This document shows positions 22,656 through 35,100 of a stretch of 64,000 nt of DNA, piece after piece. Position 1 is the first letter of the stretch, and each line of letters opens with the position of its first letter. The notes beneath the pieces are model-generated. The model did not search any database. It was not told where the DNA came from and saw only the letters and a program-made list of their open reading frames with translations. Location: the NCBI GenBank assembly GCA_015680685.1, contig MNCI01015984.1, positions 575,618 to 639,617 of the forward strand, written 5' to 3'. Made by a program: the position numbers and the translations under genes. The stretch is from Gnetum montanum (taxonomy: Eukaryota; Streptophyta; Gnetopsida; Gnetales; Gnetaceae).

Positions 22656-25452
22656 TCATGTGGTTCCAGGTGGTGGTGGCTCCTCTATGGGTTGCTTTCC
22701 CTTGTCTTGTGCTCTAGGTTTTGGGATTTGATGATGTTGAATTAGTGCCCTAAGCTTTTCCTCTTTAGTTTAGGGATCCTGTGCCATCCATGCTGATGCT
22801 CGAATATTTGATGGAGTTGGCACCTCCCATGGGCACGGTAGTTGTAGAAACATTTTGTTTTCTTTGACGTACCAGGTCGCAAATAACCATCGTTCCTTCT
22901 CATAGGCTTTGGCTTTGTCCCTGTACTCCTGAAAATCTATAAGCCATCGAGCCAAGTCTGTTGCAACATATTTTTGTCCTTGGTACCTTACTTTAACCAC
23001 CTCCAATTCAGAATTTGTGACTTCCAGCTTCTGCAATGTTTTCTTGTGTTCTACAAATTCTGCTTCATACTTGGTGTAGGTGGTATCTACCTATCTCTTG
23101 AGCTTTGTCCTCAGGCGCCCTGCTGTCAACATGGCTAGACTGGCATACCACAGATTTGCCAACTCCATGTACTCTGTAAGACCTTGAATCTTCAGGTCTT
23201 AGCTTTTAAGTTCTGCCTGGTGGGAAAATGCATATGTGTCCAATATGGCCCGCTAATTAGTGTGTTGAGCACTAAAAGTGTTGATGTGGGCCTTGGCCAT
23301 ATGGATCTCCTTCTTCATGATTTTCTTGTACATTCCCACCTAGTCTCGAAAGTGCTCTTTTAACTTTTTGTGTCGCTTGGCCTTGTTATACCATGCGCTT
23401 ATTTCGATCGTCATCTTCTGACAAATGACGTGTACCTTCTAGATTGAGAGGGTTCAATTTTTTCTGGCCAAATGGTTCATGTCTTGGTTGACCCTAATCA
23501 ACTATTCTCGCAGCCGCTGAAAATTTTCTTTGAGAATGTTCTTTTGTTTCTTCACAGAGGTCAATGGAAGTTTGTTGACAACAAGCTTTTTATTTTCTTC
23601 TTGTAAGGCCTTGAGTGCCTTGGTGTGCGCGTAGGTTTATGCTTGTGCCTTGGAAGCATCTCAATCAGCCTTCTCTTTTTCCTTTACCACTCTTTTATTT
23701 TTTGCTAATAATTTGTTAAGTTGCTCTGTCCTAAGGGTGTCTAGCTAGTCTACAAGAATGAATTGAGAGGGATCCCACTATGTAGCTTGTAGGGTTACGA
23801 GCCTTTCTTGCAGTCTTGCCACTTCTGCTTCTACATGCTCAGCCCTTATCTTTGTCATGACCAGCTTTTCTTTGGTGGAGATGAGGTCTGATTGTGCTGC
23901 CATAACATCTTGTGGGATATCAAACAAGGACATCATCATCTATCCTATTTTCAGTAATCGATCAAGCACATCCTCATGCTTCACAGGAGTCATTGAGGGA
24001 TCGGCCAAAGTTTGAGCATCCTGTGCTCCTGTGAAATATACTGGGGGCACAATAGGGACATTAAAAGATTCCTTGATGTTGTCTATGACCACCTCTACGG
24101 CTCCTATTATGTCTTGATGCTTCATGACCACCACTGTGGCCCCTTCACCTGTCTCTAATTACACTTGAAAGGATGCAACGTTCCCTGAAATCTATTGCGA
24201 CCAATAAGTCTTCCCTCCTCCTATTTGAATGGATACCTTGCCCATGCATGATCTATAGAGACAGTGGGTCATACGATATCGTTGATGATGCAAAAGAGAT
24301 TTACATCATCACGACTTTCCCAACTGACCATCTTAGTGATGGCCCTAAGATGGCTCATCGATGATCGGTAATCCTACGGTGGTGGTGGTGGTTGATCTCA
24401 CTGGCTCATGCTAGGCCCTGCTTCTTGTTGTTGACTGGGTCTCATGCTTGGAAGTTGGCTAGGCCCTGCAAGTTGAGTTGCAGTGCACCCCATCGTCTAT
24501 TCTTGCTCTTGCTCTAGCTCCAACGTCTCACCAGCACTTTTCGTTATAGTTGGTGGTCACAGTAGTTCGGCGTACAAAGCATTTTGGGCTCTTCCAAGGA
24601 CATCATTGGTGTATCCCCAAATACCAGCATGCTTGCATAGCTTCCTGATGAGACAAGGGAAGGTCAACGCAAACTTCAGTGTCTTGTTTCTTCAAACCAC
24701 CTTAAGATTTCCATGAAATATAGATGAGGAAGGTTGGCATCAACCTTTCCCATAAATATTGCACTTCCTCTTGCCACATATGTTGAAATTCTATTTAATC
24801 CTTTTGTGGGAAAGATGTGAAAAATTCTAATTTTAAAGTAGATTCTCTCTTCCAATGTCAAATCTCGATATATCTTATCTTCCTTACTGTATGCCTTGTC
24901 TAACCAAACTTGTTGCGCATCAACATCAGAGCGAGTAGACAGACAAGCAACCTTTGGCCTTGTATTCAGAAGGTTTAACACTTCTAAAATGGCTTTGAAA
25001 AAAAAATCAACAGACACACCATAAATGTCAACTATGGTTCCTTCTTCTTTATTGTGCCAAAATTGGTACGTTTCTCCTAAGTACTAAGCACCGCTTTTGG
25101 AGAGGATAGGCCATAATGAGGATCCTTTGAGGTGGTCCCTAACTGCCTCAAGAGCAAATTCTGTGAAAGGTCTGAAGTTCAATTCCACAATCATTGCAGC
25201 TGATGTGGACCTTTCACGGATGGCCTGGACACATTCTGGAGGCAACATGAGGTGTTGTCCCTATTCAGGCACTGCAGTAGCTCCTCCTTTTGCCTGTCCC
25301 AATTGTATAGTGGTAGGGGCTTCTTGATGGATATTGAACGATTGCTCCTCTTACTCTGCATGTTGTTCAATAGGCACCTATCCTTTACCTCTCTTGGGTT
25401 GCTTAGACACACCTTGAGAGGGACCTTCTTGTTCTCCACGGTTTGGGGCCAT
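22656..25452 (-). pseudogene. aORF of C: extra ORF with plant-transposon-like domain and coiled coil
   Basis: This gene of about 930 codons lies between gag and the 3' LTR, in the same direction as the element. The start is the ATG at 25452 (MAPNRGEQEG, basic), and the stop at 22656-22658 is shared with E. The N-terminal third includes an open stretch (25017-24676) with WLDKAYSKEDKIYRDLTLEE and, just after it, sequence matching the PFPCLIRKLC motif of E. This resembles the 'putative plant transposon protein' domain seen in other plant gypsy elements. The last third (about 23900-22770) is rich in Glu, Lys, Gln and Ala and looks like a long coiled coil. It has several stops and one frameshift. 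Its role is unknown; position alone recalls env-like ORFs, but no signal peptide or membrane segment is evident. Confidence 0.65.
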
Positions 25453-25937
25453 CTGCAATCACACGGGGCCAATCATTAGTAAGGTTATTACCAAAGTTAA
25501 GTTATGCCTTACTTCTTGTCTTAATGAGTTTGTTCTAATTCCATGTGATTTTAAAGTTAGGAACTTTTATGCAAATGTCCCCAAAAGATTTTAATATTTG
25601 GTCCACTTTGCTTAGCTGTTTTTAGATTTTAATTTCTTGGTATAGATAAGGAGATGAAATTTTTTTTGGCACATGTTTATTATTTTTATAAATAATTACC
25701 CTTGATAGTGTCCTTTAGGTGATAACGAGTTCCAAAAAATTTATACGCAATTTGATGTGTACCCCTTCCCCATGACTAAGCTGAACACTCCAGGTTCAAG
25801 TAGGTTCAGATGGAATGAAAATTGGAGCAGTAGCGAGCAAGTTATGATTATTGACACAAGAGATGCACAGTCGCAAGTTGTAGAAGAAAAATGATGTTGA
25901 TGTTGATGTTGCATGAATAGTTGCAAATGATCAATGC
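25453..25937 (-). other. Leader region upstream of the aORF in C
   Basis: This non-coding sequence is collinear with 46357-46850 in E, including a PPT-like CCCCATGACT (25768-25777). It stops near GCATGAATAGTTGCAAATGA, where element G begins. The TATA-bearing segment present in E is lost here. Confidence 0.6.
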
Positions 25938-27076
25938 TAGAAGATGTGTTAATTAATGCCATCAAAAACCACTCTACGCTAGGCTTCGCAAAGCCCAGGC
26001 CCCTACCCTCTGTCCCTACGCCTGCACCTTATGGGCAAGACAAGGGTACAGAAATACAGCCACCTCCCCTCGGCAAGAAGAAACACAACCCTCCAACTGA
26101 CGCTATTCCACCTCAAGAAATCTGTCTCTTAGGGTGAATGGAAGAGGACAGAGGGGATAAGCAACCCAGCTGACAACGGGACCTTCTCGATGCAATTACG
26201 CAAGTCAAGTAGCCTCTAAAATAGAAAAATAAGACATTGAGCCTCTATGACTTGCTTATGATATCTCAAAAGCACCGTGAGGCTATGGTCTGTATGCTGA
26301 CATCCATACCTATGGATGAAGACTTACTAGCGGAAGAGGAAGCGATACATGTTGTCATGTTTCCTCCCGCCGCTGAGCAACCTAAACCAACCCCTTTGAC
26401 CTTTCATGATGAATCCATCAAAGATGATCCCGAGAAAGGTCTAGTGATGATAGAACCCATGTTCATCACCATCCGAGTTGGTCAACATCGGATCCGGAGG
26501 GTGCACGTTGACAATGGCACGGCTACGAATGTCATCCCTTATCCTATAGTGGATAAGTTGGGCCTGGTCAACCAGATCAGTCCTACAACGACATCATGCC
26601 TAAAGTCATTCAACGGGGCATGAGTTCAAGTCAAGGGGATGGTGCATATCAATTTTGTGGTAGGAGACCAATTCCCAATAGACGCCACATTCATCATTGT
26701 CGAGGAGATGCCCGGTTTCAACCTAATTCTAGGGAGGTCCTGGCTAGCCCAATTGAGGGCAGTTTCGTCCCGAATACACCAAGAGATACACCTCCCTTAT
26801 GCAGGGGGAGAGGTAGTAATACACGGTGATGAAATAACTCCTTGGACTGTCAATAACATAGAGGAAGAACGGGGTTCAGAGATCGAGATGCCTGAAGATC
26901 AAACCCATGTCTGAATTCCTGAACAAGTCAAAATGAATAATGATAGCCTAGCCTGGGCTGACCTACCATTTCAGGGAGAAGAGGATGATATAGAAGAGTC
27001 AAGTAATAAATCCCCTCGCCCTTACGCACCACTCAATGTAAAGGCCATCAAGAAACAATTATGGGCTAGCGATTGA
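25938..27076 (+). pseudogene. pro: gag tail and protease of G
   Basis: Reading frame 2 runs through the linker (IPPQEICLLG, NKTLSLYDLLM) into a retroviral-type aspartic protease. The active-site segment is VHVDNGTATNVIP near 26500, with DNG where many families have D(S/T)G, and the flap-end motif is FNLILGRSWLAQLRAV near 26720. Both are collinear with F (57300-57500). It ends with KAIKKQLWASD and a stop at 27074-27076. F has a stop at the same place, so this is probably the natural end of gag-pro. There are a few internal stops. The protease would cut Gag and Pol in the particle. Confidence 0.75.
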
Positions 27077-27303
27077 CCTGAGTGGTATTTACACACATCG
27101 TTACACTTTTGCTAGTTTTTCCACTTACGCTTATCAAATTTGATTGTCAATTCTCTTTAATATACATATATTTACGTTTTCTATCCATTATGCTATTTAC
27201 ATTTACCAGTTTATGCCATTTACGCTTCTTGACTTCTATTAGTCATATTAGTACGATTACGCAAACATACACACTTTTATCAATTACATTCCCCGACGTA
27301 CGC

Positions 27304-27420
27304 AGATGGCCCGCAACGGCCTAAAACTAGTAAAGGCCCGCAATGGCCTAAAACTAGCAAATTCATTTATATCTTACGCAAATGCTATGTGATGGCCCGC
27401 AATGGCCTTAAACTAGCAAC
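27304..27420 (+). repeat. Short tandem motif in the pro-RT interval of G
   Basis: About three degenerate copies of GATGGCCCGCAATGGCCT followed by AAAACTAGCAA. The TAAAACTAGCA part also recurs in the minisatellite array downstream of integrase (35616-36440). Confidence 0.5.
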
Positions 27421-27609
27421 TCCATTCTATAGTCATAATAACGCAACCTATCCAAAGTCTTTAACAATTCTGTTTACGCTTTGTATAAATAAAGACAAAA
27501 TTAAACATAAAATAAATAAAAAACCATAAACAAAATCTCATGAGTAATCTTGCCAACATTCATATTTCCATTGTTCAATTTCATCAATAAAATCATGCGT
27601 AAATCACAA

Positions 27610-30600
27610 TTACGCATCCCCCCTAGTACCACTATTGCCCGTATCTCTTAAGTCCGCCTCTAAGCCTAACAAATCGTCCTCAAGTGGGCCGTCCCTTTTA
27701 GAGAATATTCCTTCATGAGGAATGTCATCTTCATGGGGTTCTTGCACTAACACTCGCTCCCCAAGAGGACGGTCTGCATCATTACGCTCTTCTTCCTGAA
27801 CGTGCTCCTCATCTTGTCCACCTTCTTCATCCACTCCTTGTACCTACATGAAATAAATACATAAGCAAAAGCCATGATAGGATAAATCAGAAAATTTAAA
27901 TTCAATAACATTCAAACTTACTCGCGATGGTCCTGCATCCGCAGCAAAGGGGAGTTGGTCTAAACCGACCCACAGGCGTTGCATAATTTCTTCTTTAGTT
28001 AACTCAGACCAAACTCCATCTCCCAGATTAGTTCCAGCCTTCACCTTCCCCTTCTCCAGACTAGTCCATTGGGGTGGTTTGGGGAAGAAAGTAGGAATTA
28101 TAGTCTCTTCCCTGGGAAGAGTAATTTCCCTTTCCAGGGATGTGCTTACCGTCACCTACTCCTAGAACTTCTCGAAGGCCTTAGATGCACCAATGACATC
28201 GAGGAACACCCGCAAGGATTGAGCTTCAATGGTAGAATCTCGATAGTGCTGACGATAAGTGATACTTTCTCGCTTATACAAATGCTTATAATCTTTTTCT
28301 TTCTGCCCCCACTCTTGGACACTTGCGCAAAAGTCCTTCCAGTCCTAGTTCTTCTGGGCTAAGAGCTCTATTTGCATCCTTTGCTCCACCAATTCGCAAC
28401 TGGTTTGCATGCTGTTTCTGACCGCGGTCCAGTAGCGAGCGTAGTCAATAACAGCCGTACACTAGTCCTCTTCATCTGTTCCTCGTGCTTGCAGGAATTC
28501 ACATCATGATCTTAAGTGTCCGACCTCTTTGGTCAGAGACATCCTTTCCTTCTTTGACCTCTGCAGCTTCTTCCAGAGGTCTTCATTGATGTTTTGACTC
28601 TTCCACAAGGAGCGGGTCAAGCGTAACACACATTTACACATTTCCTCGTAAATGTTGTGTGGCATGACCACGTCGTCTGATGAAGGCTCAACTGTGTCCA
28701 GGTCAATGGGCTCCATAGGGTCCCATCGAAGACGAGCTCCTGACAACAAATATTATCAAATGTAAATAAACATTATAATCTTATAATAAAATAAGCATAT
28801 TATAGCGGTAACATACTAGCACCAAGATTAACGCGCTCGAGGCACTCGATCATATCACTGACAATGCCTTCCATGAAGGCAAACTTATTAGGGAATTCCC
28901 CCCACACTCTGCTTACAACGGCGGATGGGGATGCACCTCGTTCATCTGTAGCGTAATTAAGTCAAAATTTCTAGTTGTTAACAGAATTCCTTAAAAATTC
29001 TAATACACTGATTACCTCTACCTATTATAGTGGGGAGTGCGTCAACGTTTTCTGCCTCCTCTCTCTCCTCATGCACAAGGGTCTGTGCATCACTTATTCT
29101 AACAGCCGGGGCCTCCTCTTCCAAAACCGGGGCCCCTTCCCCACGCCGTAATACCACTGCCCCTGTTTCAGGGGTCAACCGCTCTATAGGTCTCCCTATT
29201 TATGCCACATAACACATTTAAACAATTCAGAGTACCCTGAATAAAGCTACGTAATACAATAATTGTCATAACTTTCACTATGTCTTTACGCTTACCAGGC
29301 GAAGGTTTACTTCGCTGAAACTTGACTTGCATAGTTCTGTCTGTGCCACTTGCTGGTTCCGCAAGCAACTCAGTTAGGCGAGGCATTTTACGCTGAACCG
29401 AGGCATCTACTATCTCTGCAGCTAGATGCTTCCCTCGTGATGCATCACCGATGTAAGTGGGAAGTGCCCCACCTATGCTGTCAGGGCCCTGCATTCGAGG
29501 TGCTACCAAATCCCTAGTCGTTATAGACAGTGACTCCCCAATTCCCTCCGGAAGATCTTGTGACCAAGTAGTGTCGAAAAGATGAGAAATCCAGGGTTTG
29601 GATAACTGTTCTTGGTCCTATAGCACCCAGACCCCATTCCTCTAGACAACCAAAAATTCGGCAAAACGCCGGAGGCAAGCTATGAAGAAGGCAAAGTGCA
29701 CACTGAAATGAGACTCGAGCTTTTGGTGGAGCCTGATCATTTCAGTGCATAACCCCTTGGTGAAATAGCTTGCCCAGTCGAATTGGGTCCCTTCCTCCAT
29801 CACCTCTCACATAATACAGGCCTATTCTATAGTAAAAAACTTCCCTTGCAAGAGTGTTTTAGGGAAAACTCGGGCTCGAAAGAGGGAATAAATAGTCTTG
29901 GAGACCTCTAATTTGATCTTTTCACAAGGGATCCCCTTGGTTTCCTTCTTAGTCCCCAACCACTCCTCCAGCTCTTCCTGACATTTGATGCTTCTCCTCG
30001 ATTTTTCCTCTATGGGAAGACCGTCAGAGGGGACGTCGAAGAAGTTAGTAAACAGCTAAGCGTCGATATCAAATTTTACATGCATGTGACACGTGCGTGC
30101 AAAAACGTTCAGCTCCCTCGCTGAAGGAGTTAACCAAGGTTAACATTTCACTTGCGGGAACATCAGGGGTTACGACCAAGAATAAATGCATCAACCTCAC
30201 TTCTTGTAGCTTGGTGACCAAAGCAACTGGGGCCACCGCGTGGCCAAGCCAGCATTGTGCCTCCTTTATGTCGCCATAATGAAAGAGGAGGGTGTTCGTC
30301 TCACGGTCGGAAATCGTGATGGTAATCTCCCGGGATTCCCTGACTGATAACATAAGGCACATGTCAAGATAGCGAAAACACTGTTACACAACATTTCAAA
30401 AAAAAATGTAATATCCTGTAGCTAATAGCAGCAACGAAACCTTACCAAGTCCAAATGGCAAAGGATATGGAGGGAGCTTCCTTTGCACGTCCGCGAGGGT
30501 GAGGGGTGGGTTCAAAGTCCATTCCTCATGTAACCACCCGAGATTCTAACAATTTTTTAAGGAATCAGCATAACGGGTGGGATACTCAGGAATGTCGAAG

Positions 30601-31665
30601 GCCATTTGCCCCATTACACTGGCGCGTACATTGCTAGTGGACGTAAACTCATTTATTGTCGTTTCGGTCCAGGTCAATGTATCATTATTGCCTACTAACC
30701 CATTTTCATTGATGAAGAACTTGTATCATATAACACATTACTATCCTACGCTTTACAAATTCAGATATTACAAAACATAATAACAATACCGCCAGTAAAA
30801 CAACTTACCCGCTCGAATAATACACTGTGCCTGGGGGATTATGAAAGTAAGTTGAGACATGACCAGCCACGAACAAAGTATTATACGCATGATAACAGCT
30901 AAATCTGGGCATCTCCTAGATCTAACTTAAGCGTCTCAGTCCTCTGGCGTTGAGTTCGCAGTCTTGGGGACGACCAGTATCAATAGCCCCATCTGTCAGG
31001 AAAGCCAAGATGCCCTATGTAGAACCGACTAATAGATGTTTCAAAATAGCTCCAACCACATCCCCCGACAAATGCGACCACACAATAATACTATAGTTAC
31101 GCAACAAAAACTGCAAAAACTCCAGCACACCCTTCCAAAACCATATAGCCTTCTCCTACAACCGAGTCTGAGGGGAAGGAACATTGGGTACGATAGGGTT
31201 TATACAACATAAAACCCCAACTATATCCAAAACGATTAGGACGGGCTTCACCATGATACTGTACAGAAAATAAACATGTTACCATCTAGATTCCGATTGC
31301 ATGCTTAAACTATAGAAAAATTTCCAAAATTAAGCTTTAGCCATACAACCAAAATCGCCTAAACCCTTGTAATAGTATAAGGTTTGCCTCAGACAATGGT
31401 GATAGATGTAATACTGTTGTCTAAACCCTCGTTTTAATACGAGGTCTATAGCCAAAAACCCTAGCTTACGCAGATGACGCAAAAGGATAAACATAACAAA
31501 AAAACATATCACATGAAGTAATATGAGTAAGTAAGGGATGGCCTACCGATTCAGGGGAGTGACATCTCTCACTTCGATCAAGGTCTACGAAGCACGCTGC
31601 AGACTCCCTTGTACTTCGTCAATTTTTGCCAATTTGGCATTCTTTCCTCTCACCTTTGGCACCAT
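27610..31665 (-). pseudogene. Antisense multi-exon gene inside G; N-terminus like FCP1/NIF (HAD) phosphatase
   Basis: I infer eight exons: 31665-31547, 31258-30809, 30719-30446, 30343-29296, 29195-29022, 28945-28817, 28739-27922 and 27843-27610. Introns start GTAAGT, GTAAGG, GTAAGC, GTATGT or GTAGG and end in CAG, TAG or AAG. Frame is kept across all junctions except 2-3. Exons 1-2 give KPVLIVLDIVGVLC, GVLEFLQFLLRNYSIIVWS and YNTLFVAG..NPPGTVYYS, matching the order of motifs in NIF/FCP1 phosphatases. The second catalytic Asp (V here) and the late acidic pair (AG here) are missing, so it may be inactive. Exons 3-7 (for example LLFHYGDIKEAQCWLGHA, DWASYFTKGLCTEMIRLHQK) are unrecognised, and exon 7 is long and probably helical. 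Exon 8 is acidic and ends in a stop at 27610. At least ten stops, mostly TAG, and one shift in exon 4 make it a pseudogene. Confidence 0.65.
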
Positions 31666-32149
31666 TGTTACAGTCCTGAACACCTTCACACCTTCCCACC
31701 TTCACAAATAATGCGCTGCAATTGTTTGCTCTTTCTCCTTCTCTCTGTGACAGCCAAGAATTCAAATTTGCGATAGCCAACAGCCTGTTTTCGATAAGAA
31801 CTGCCTACTTATATGCAAAACTAACTGACTTGACGCCCGATTTAAGCGAGACTTGCCCAAATGCTAGTGCCAGTATGAGCTGGAACCCGAAAATCAAGGC
31901 ATTAATTGCGATAGATATCGCATGCATTACGGTCCGAAACAACCTTAAACTACTATACCTTATCACTTCGTAATCGGGTCGTATTAATTACAGGTTGTTC
32001 ATAGAATTTAAAATTCAGTTAACTCCTCACGCTCCGCAACGTCATACCGTACCTTTTTTCTTTTTAGACTAAACCAAGCATCATACACTAAATGGTTATG
32101 GCACTTAACTTAGCATCTTCCTAATTACTTTCATATTTGACAATTTTGC
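31666..32149 (+). other. Rest of the pro-RT interval of G
   Basis: Non-coding sequence between the start of the antisense gene and pol. If the antisense gene was transcribed, its promoter should lie here; I see no clear TATA box on the minus strand. The last bases form a splice acceptor for the plus strand. Confidence 0.5.
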
Positions 32150-32152
32150 AGG
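32137..32152 (+). other. Splice-acceptor-like site before pol of G
   Basis: TTTGACAATTTTGCAG ends at 32151, just before the first conserved pol codons. Ogre elements are known to carry an intron between protease and RT. A donor such as G|GTATTT at 27085 is possible but lies after the protease stop, so the splicing scheme is unresolved. Confidence 0.45.
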
Positions 32153-35100
32153 ATAATTGGCAAATGAACAAAACTTTATCTACACTCCTAGTTTTAACAG
32201 GCCCACACGGGGAAATCATTAGACAATTTGATCCCACACTAGTAGAAACTAACCCTGCCCTCGATGACGCAACCATAGCCACATCGGAAACATCTCTAGA
32301 CTGGCCAAAACAATCAACGCGTACGCTAGACTTGGAGGCTAGAGATGTAACCAAAGACCCCCTTAACGAGGTCTTTGTGGTTATGCATAAAGGTGAGACT
32401 AAAACTCTTAAGGTTAGTTCTTTACTAGACCAAAAGGCACATGATAACATAAAACAAGTCCTCCAGAACAACATTACAGTGTTCACATGGTCATACGAAG
32501 ATATGTCGAGACTAGACCCAAGGTTAATACAACACAACATAATTCTAGATCCCCATATCAATGCAGTTAGACAGAAAGCACGAAAAATTAAGCCAGAAGT
32601 CGCGCTAGCAGTACGTGACGAGATCACTAAACTGTACCAGGCTGGTTTTATTCGCGCGGTTGATTACTCAAACTGGGTATCTAACATTGTAGTTGTCCCC
32701 AAAAAGACCAGAGGAATACACTTCTGCATAGACTTCCGAGACTTGAACAAAGCTACAATCAAGGATAATTTCCCATTACCGAATATCGACCAATTAGTGG
32801 ATACAACCGCTGGGCATGCGCTTTTATCCTTCATGGATGGCTTCTCAGGCTATAATCAAATTCGCATCAACTTAGAACACCAACTGACAACGACATTAAT
32901 GACACCCTGGGGGACCTTTTGTTACACCATGATGCCTTTCGATTTAAAAAATGCCAGAGCTACGTATCAACAAGCTATGACATATATCTTTAGCGATTAC
33001 CTCCTAAGGAGACTAAATAATTATGTTGACGATATAGCTGTTAATTCTATAAGGTTAGAAGATCATTCGGAGGATCTGGAGTTAGTCCTTAAAAGATGCT
33101 CTAAATACAACCTTCGGCTCAACCTAAAGAAGTGCGTATTCAGAGTCAAAACCATATGCATGCTGGGGTTTGTGGTATTGGAAACTGGTATACGAGTAGA
33201 TCTTGACAAATTCAAGGCCATTGTTAAATTGACACCCCCTACAAATCTTAAGAAATTATGCAGATTATAAGGGAGGTTATAGTTTATTAGGCGGTTCATT
33301 TCGAGATTAACCGATAAATTACACCCTATGCAGCATCTGTTAAAAAAGGGGGTTAACTTTGAATGGACGGACGATTGTCAGCATGTGTTTGACAACTTGA
33401 AGCAAGAACTTCAACGCTTGCCAACAGTATTCCCGCCACAAAGGGATCAACCATTTTACATTTACCTCACAACATCAAACGTAGCCTTAGCTGCATTACT
33501 CTGTCAAAAGAGAGATGATGTGTCAGAAGTACCCATATACTACTTGAGTCATGCTCTATGTGCGTATGAAACGAGGTATAATGAAGTAGAACGTAATTGC
33601 TTAGCGTTAGTATTTACGCTCAAAAAGTGCAGACACTATCTCTTCCATAGCCAGGTCAACATAATCTGCAAAAATAACATCCTTAGGGCTATTATGCATA
33701 ACCTGTACGAAAGTAGTAAAATAGCTCATTGGAAAGCTATCACGGCAGAATTCAATCTGCATTATATTGGTCAATCTTCTACGAAAGGCCAAGCGATAGC
33801 TGACCAACTAATAACATCACCTATTGACAGTCAGGCAACCATAGAGCCTGAATTTCCAGACGAGCATGTATATAGTCTAAGCCCTATCCTAACAGGCCTC
33901 GAAGTAATGTTACATTTTGATGAAGCTTCAATCGCTAGAGGCGGCAGTGCCACCATAATCATTACGCTATCACTTGAGGATGTGCGTCTGCATGCCTATC
34001 GCTTGACCTTTCCCTGTACGAACAACGTGGCAGAGTACGAGGTGTTCCTCAGGGGATTATTAACAGCCAGAGGGCTTGATGTTCAACACCTGGCAATTAG
34101 GGACGATTCGATGCTTGTTATAAATCAAATCACAGAAGTCTACGCCTGTAAGGCTACACATTTGCAACCCTACTACGATATGGCTAAAGATCTTCTGAAG
34201 TAGTTCACAACGATCGATGCCCAACACGTGCCTCGAAACGACAACACGCTAGCCGATGCACTGGCTACATTAGCTTTAAACGTGCCGTCGCACCTATTCG
34301 ACACTTGTCCCTCCTTAATAACAGATTGTATAAATCCTATCATTTATGTGGCGCAAATATCTTCACTGCTCAAGGATAAAATGCCAGAGTGGTACGACAA
34401 CATTAAAACTTATCTCTTGCATGGCGAACCACCACACGAGCTAACACACGCACAAAAAGATGCAATCTACAAGCCAGCTAGGCAGTACGTCATCATAGGA
34501 GATAGTACCCTTTGTAGATGCTCTTTTGATGGAGTACTGCTTACTTACGTTGACAAAAACCAAGCACAACGTATAGTTGGCGAGGTTCACGAGGGATTAT
34601 TGGCCTCTAAAATTCATCGCTTAGGGTATTATTAGCCGTACATAGAAAAAGACTATCTTATAAAGCTTAAAACATGCAACACGTGTTAACGTTACGCAAA
34701 CCTTATACATGTGTCACCTACAGAACTACACACGACTCAGATAACATGGCCCTTTCAACGATGGGGATTAGACATTATAGGGCCTATCACACCAAAATCT
34801 TCTAGAGGTCACAGCTTCATAATCACCGCTACTGAGTATTTTACGAAGTGGGTGGAAGCCATTCCTTTGCGAAAGATCACATCTCAACAAATCTGCCATT
34901 TCATTTTAGACAACATCGTAACCAAATTTGGCCTCCCGATGACTATCGTGATCGACAATGGGCCATAATTTAGCAGTCTGGAAACCAAATCCTTTTGTGA
35001 TAGCCTCGGTATTAAACAATATTTTTCCTCACCTTATTACCCACAAGCGAATTGTCAAGCTGAAGCGACAAATAAGGTCATTATCAACTTGCTCAAGAAA

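Noticed and set aside
22656-25452. Envelope gene
   Set aside because: The aORF sits where env-like genes lie, but I see no signal peptide, membrane segment or glycoprotein pattern. The text is charged and coiled-coil-like.
32121-32627. 168-codon minus-strand ORF
   Set aside because: It is the antisense shadow of the RT start in G, not part of the antisense gene, which ends its first exon at 31665.
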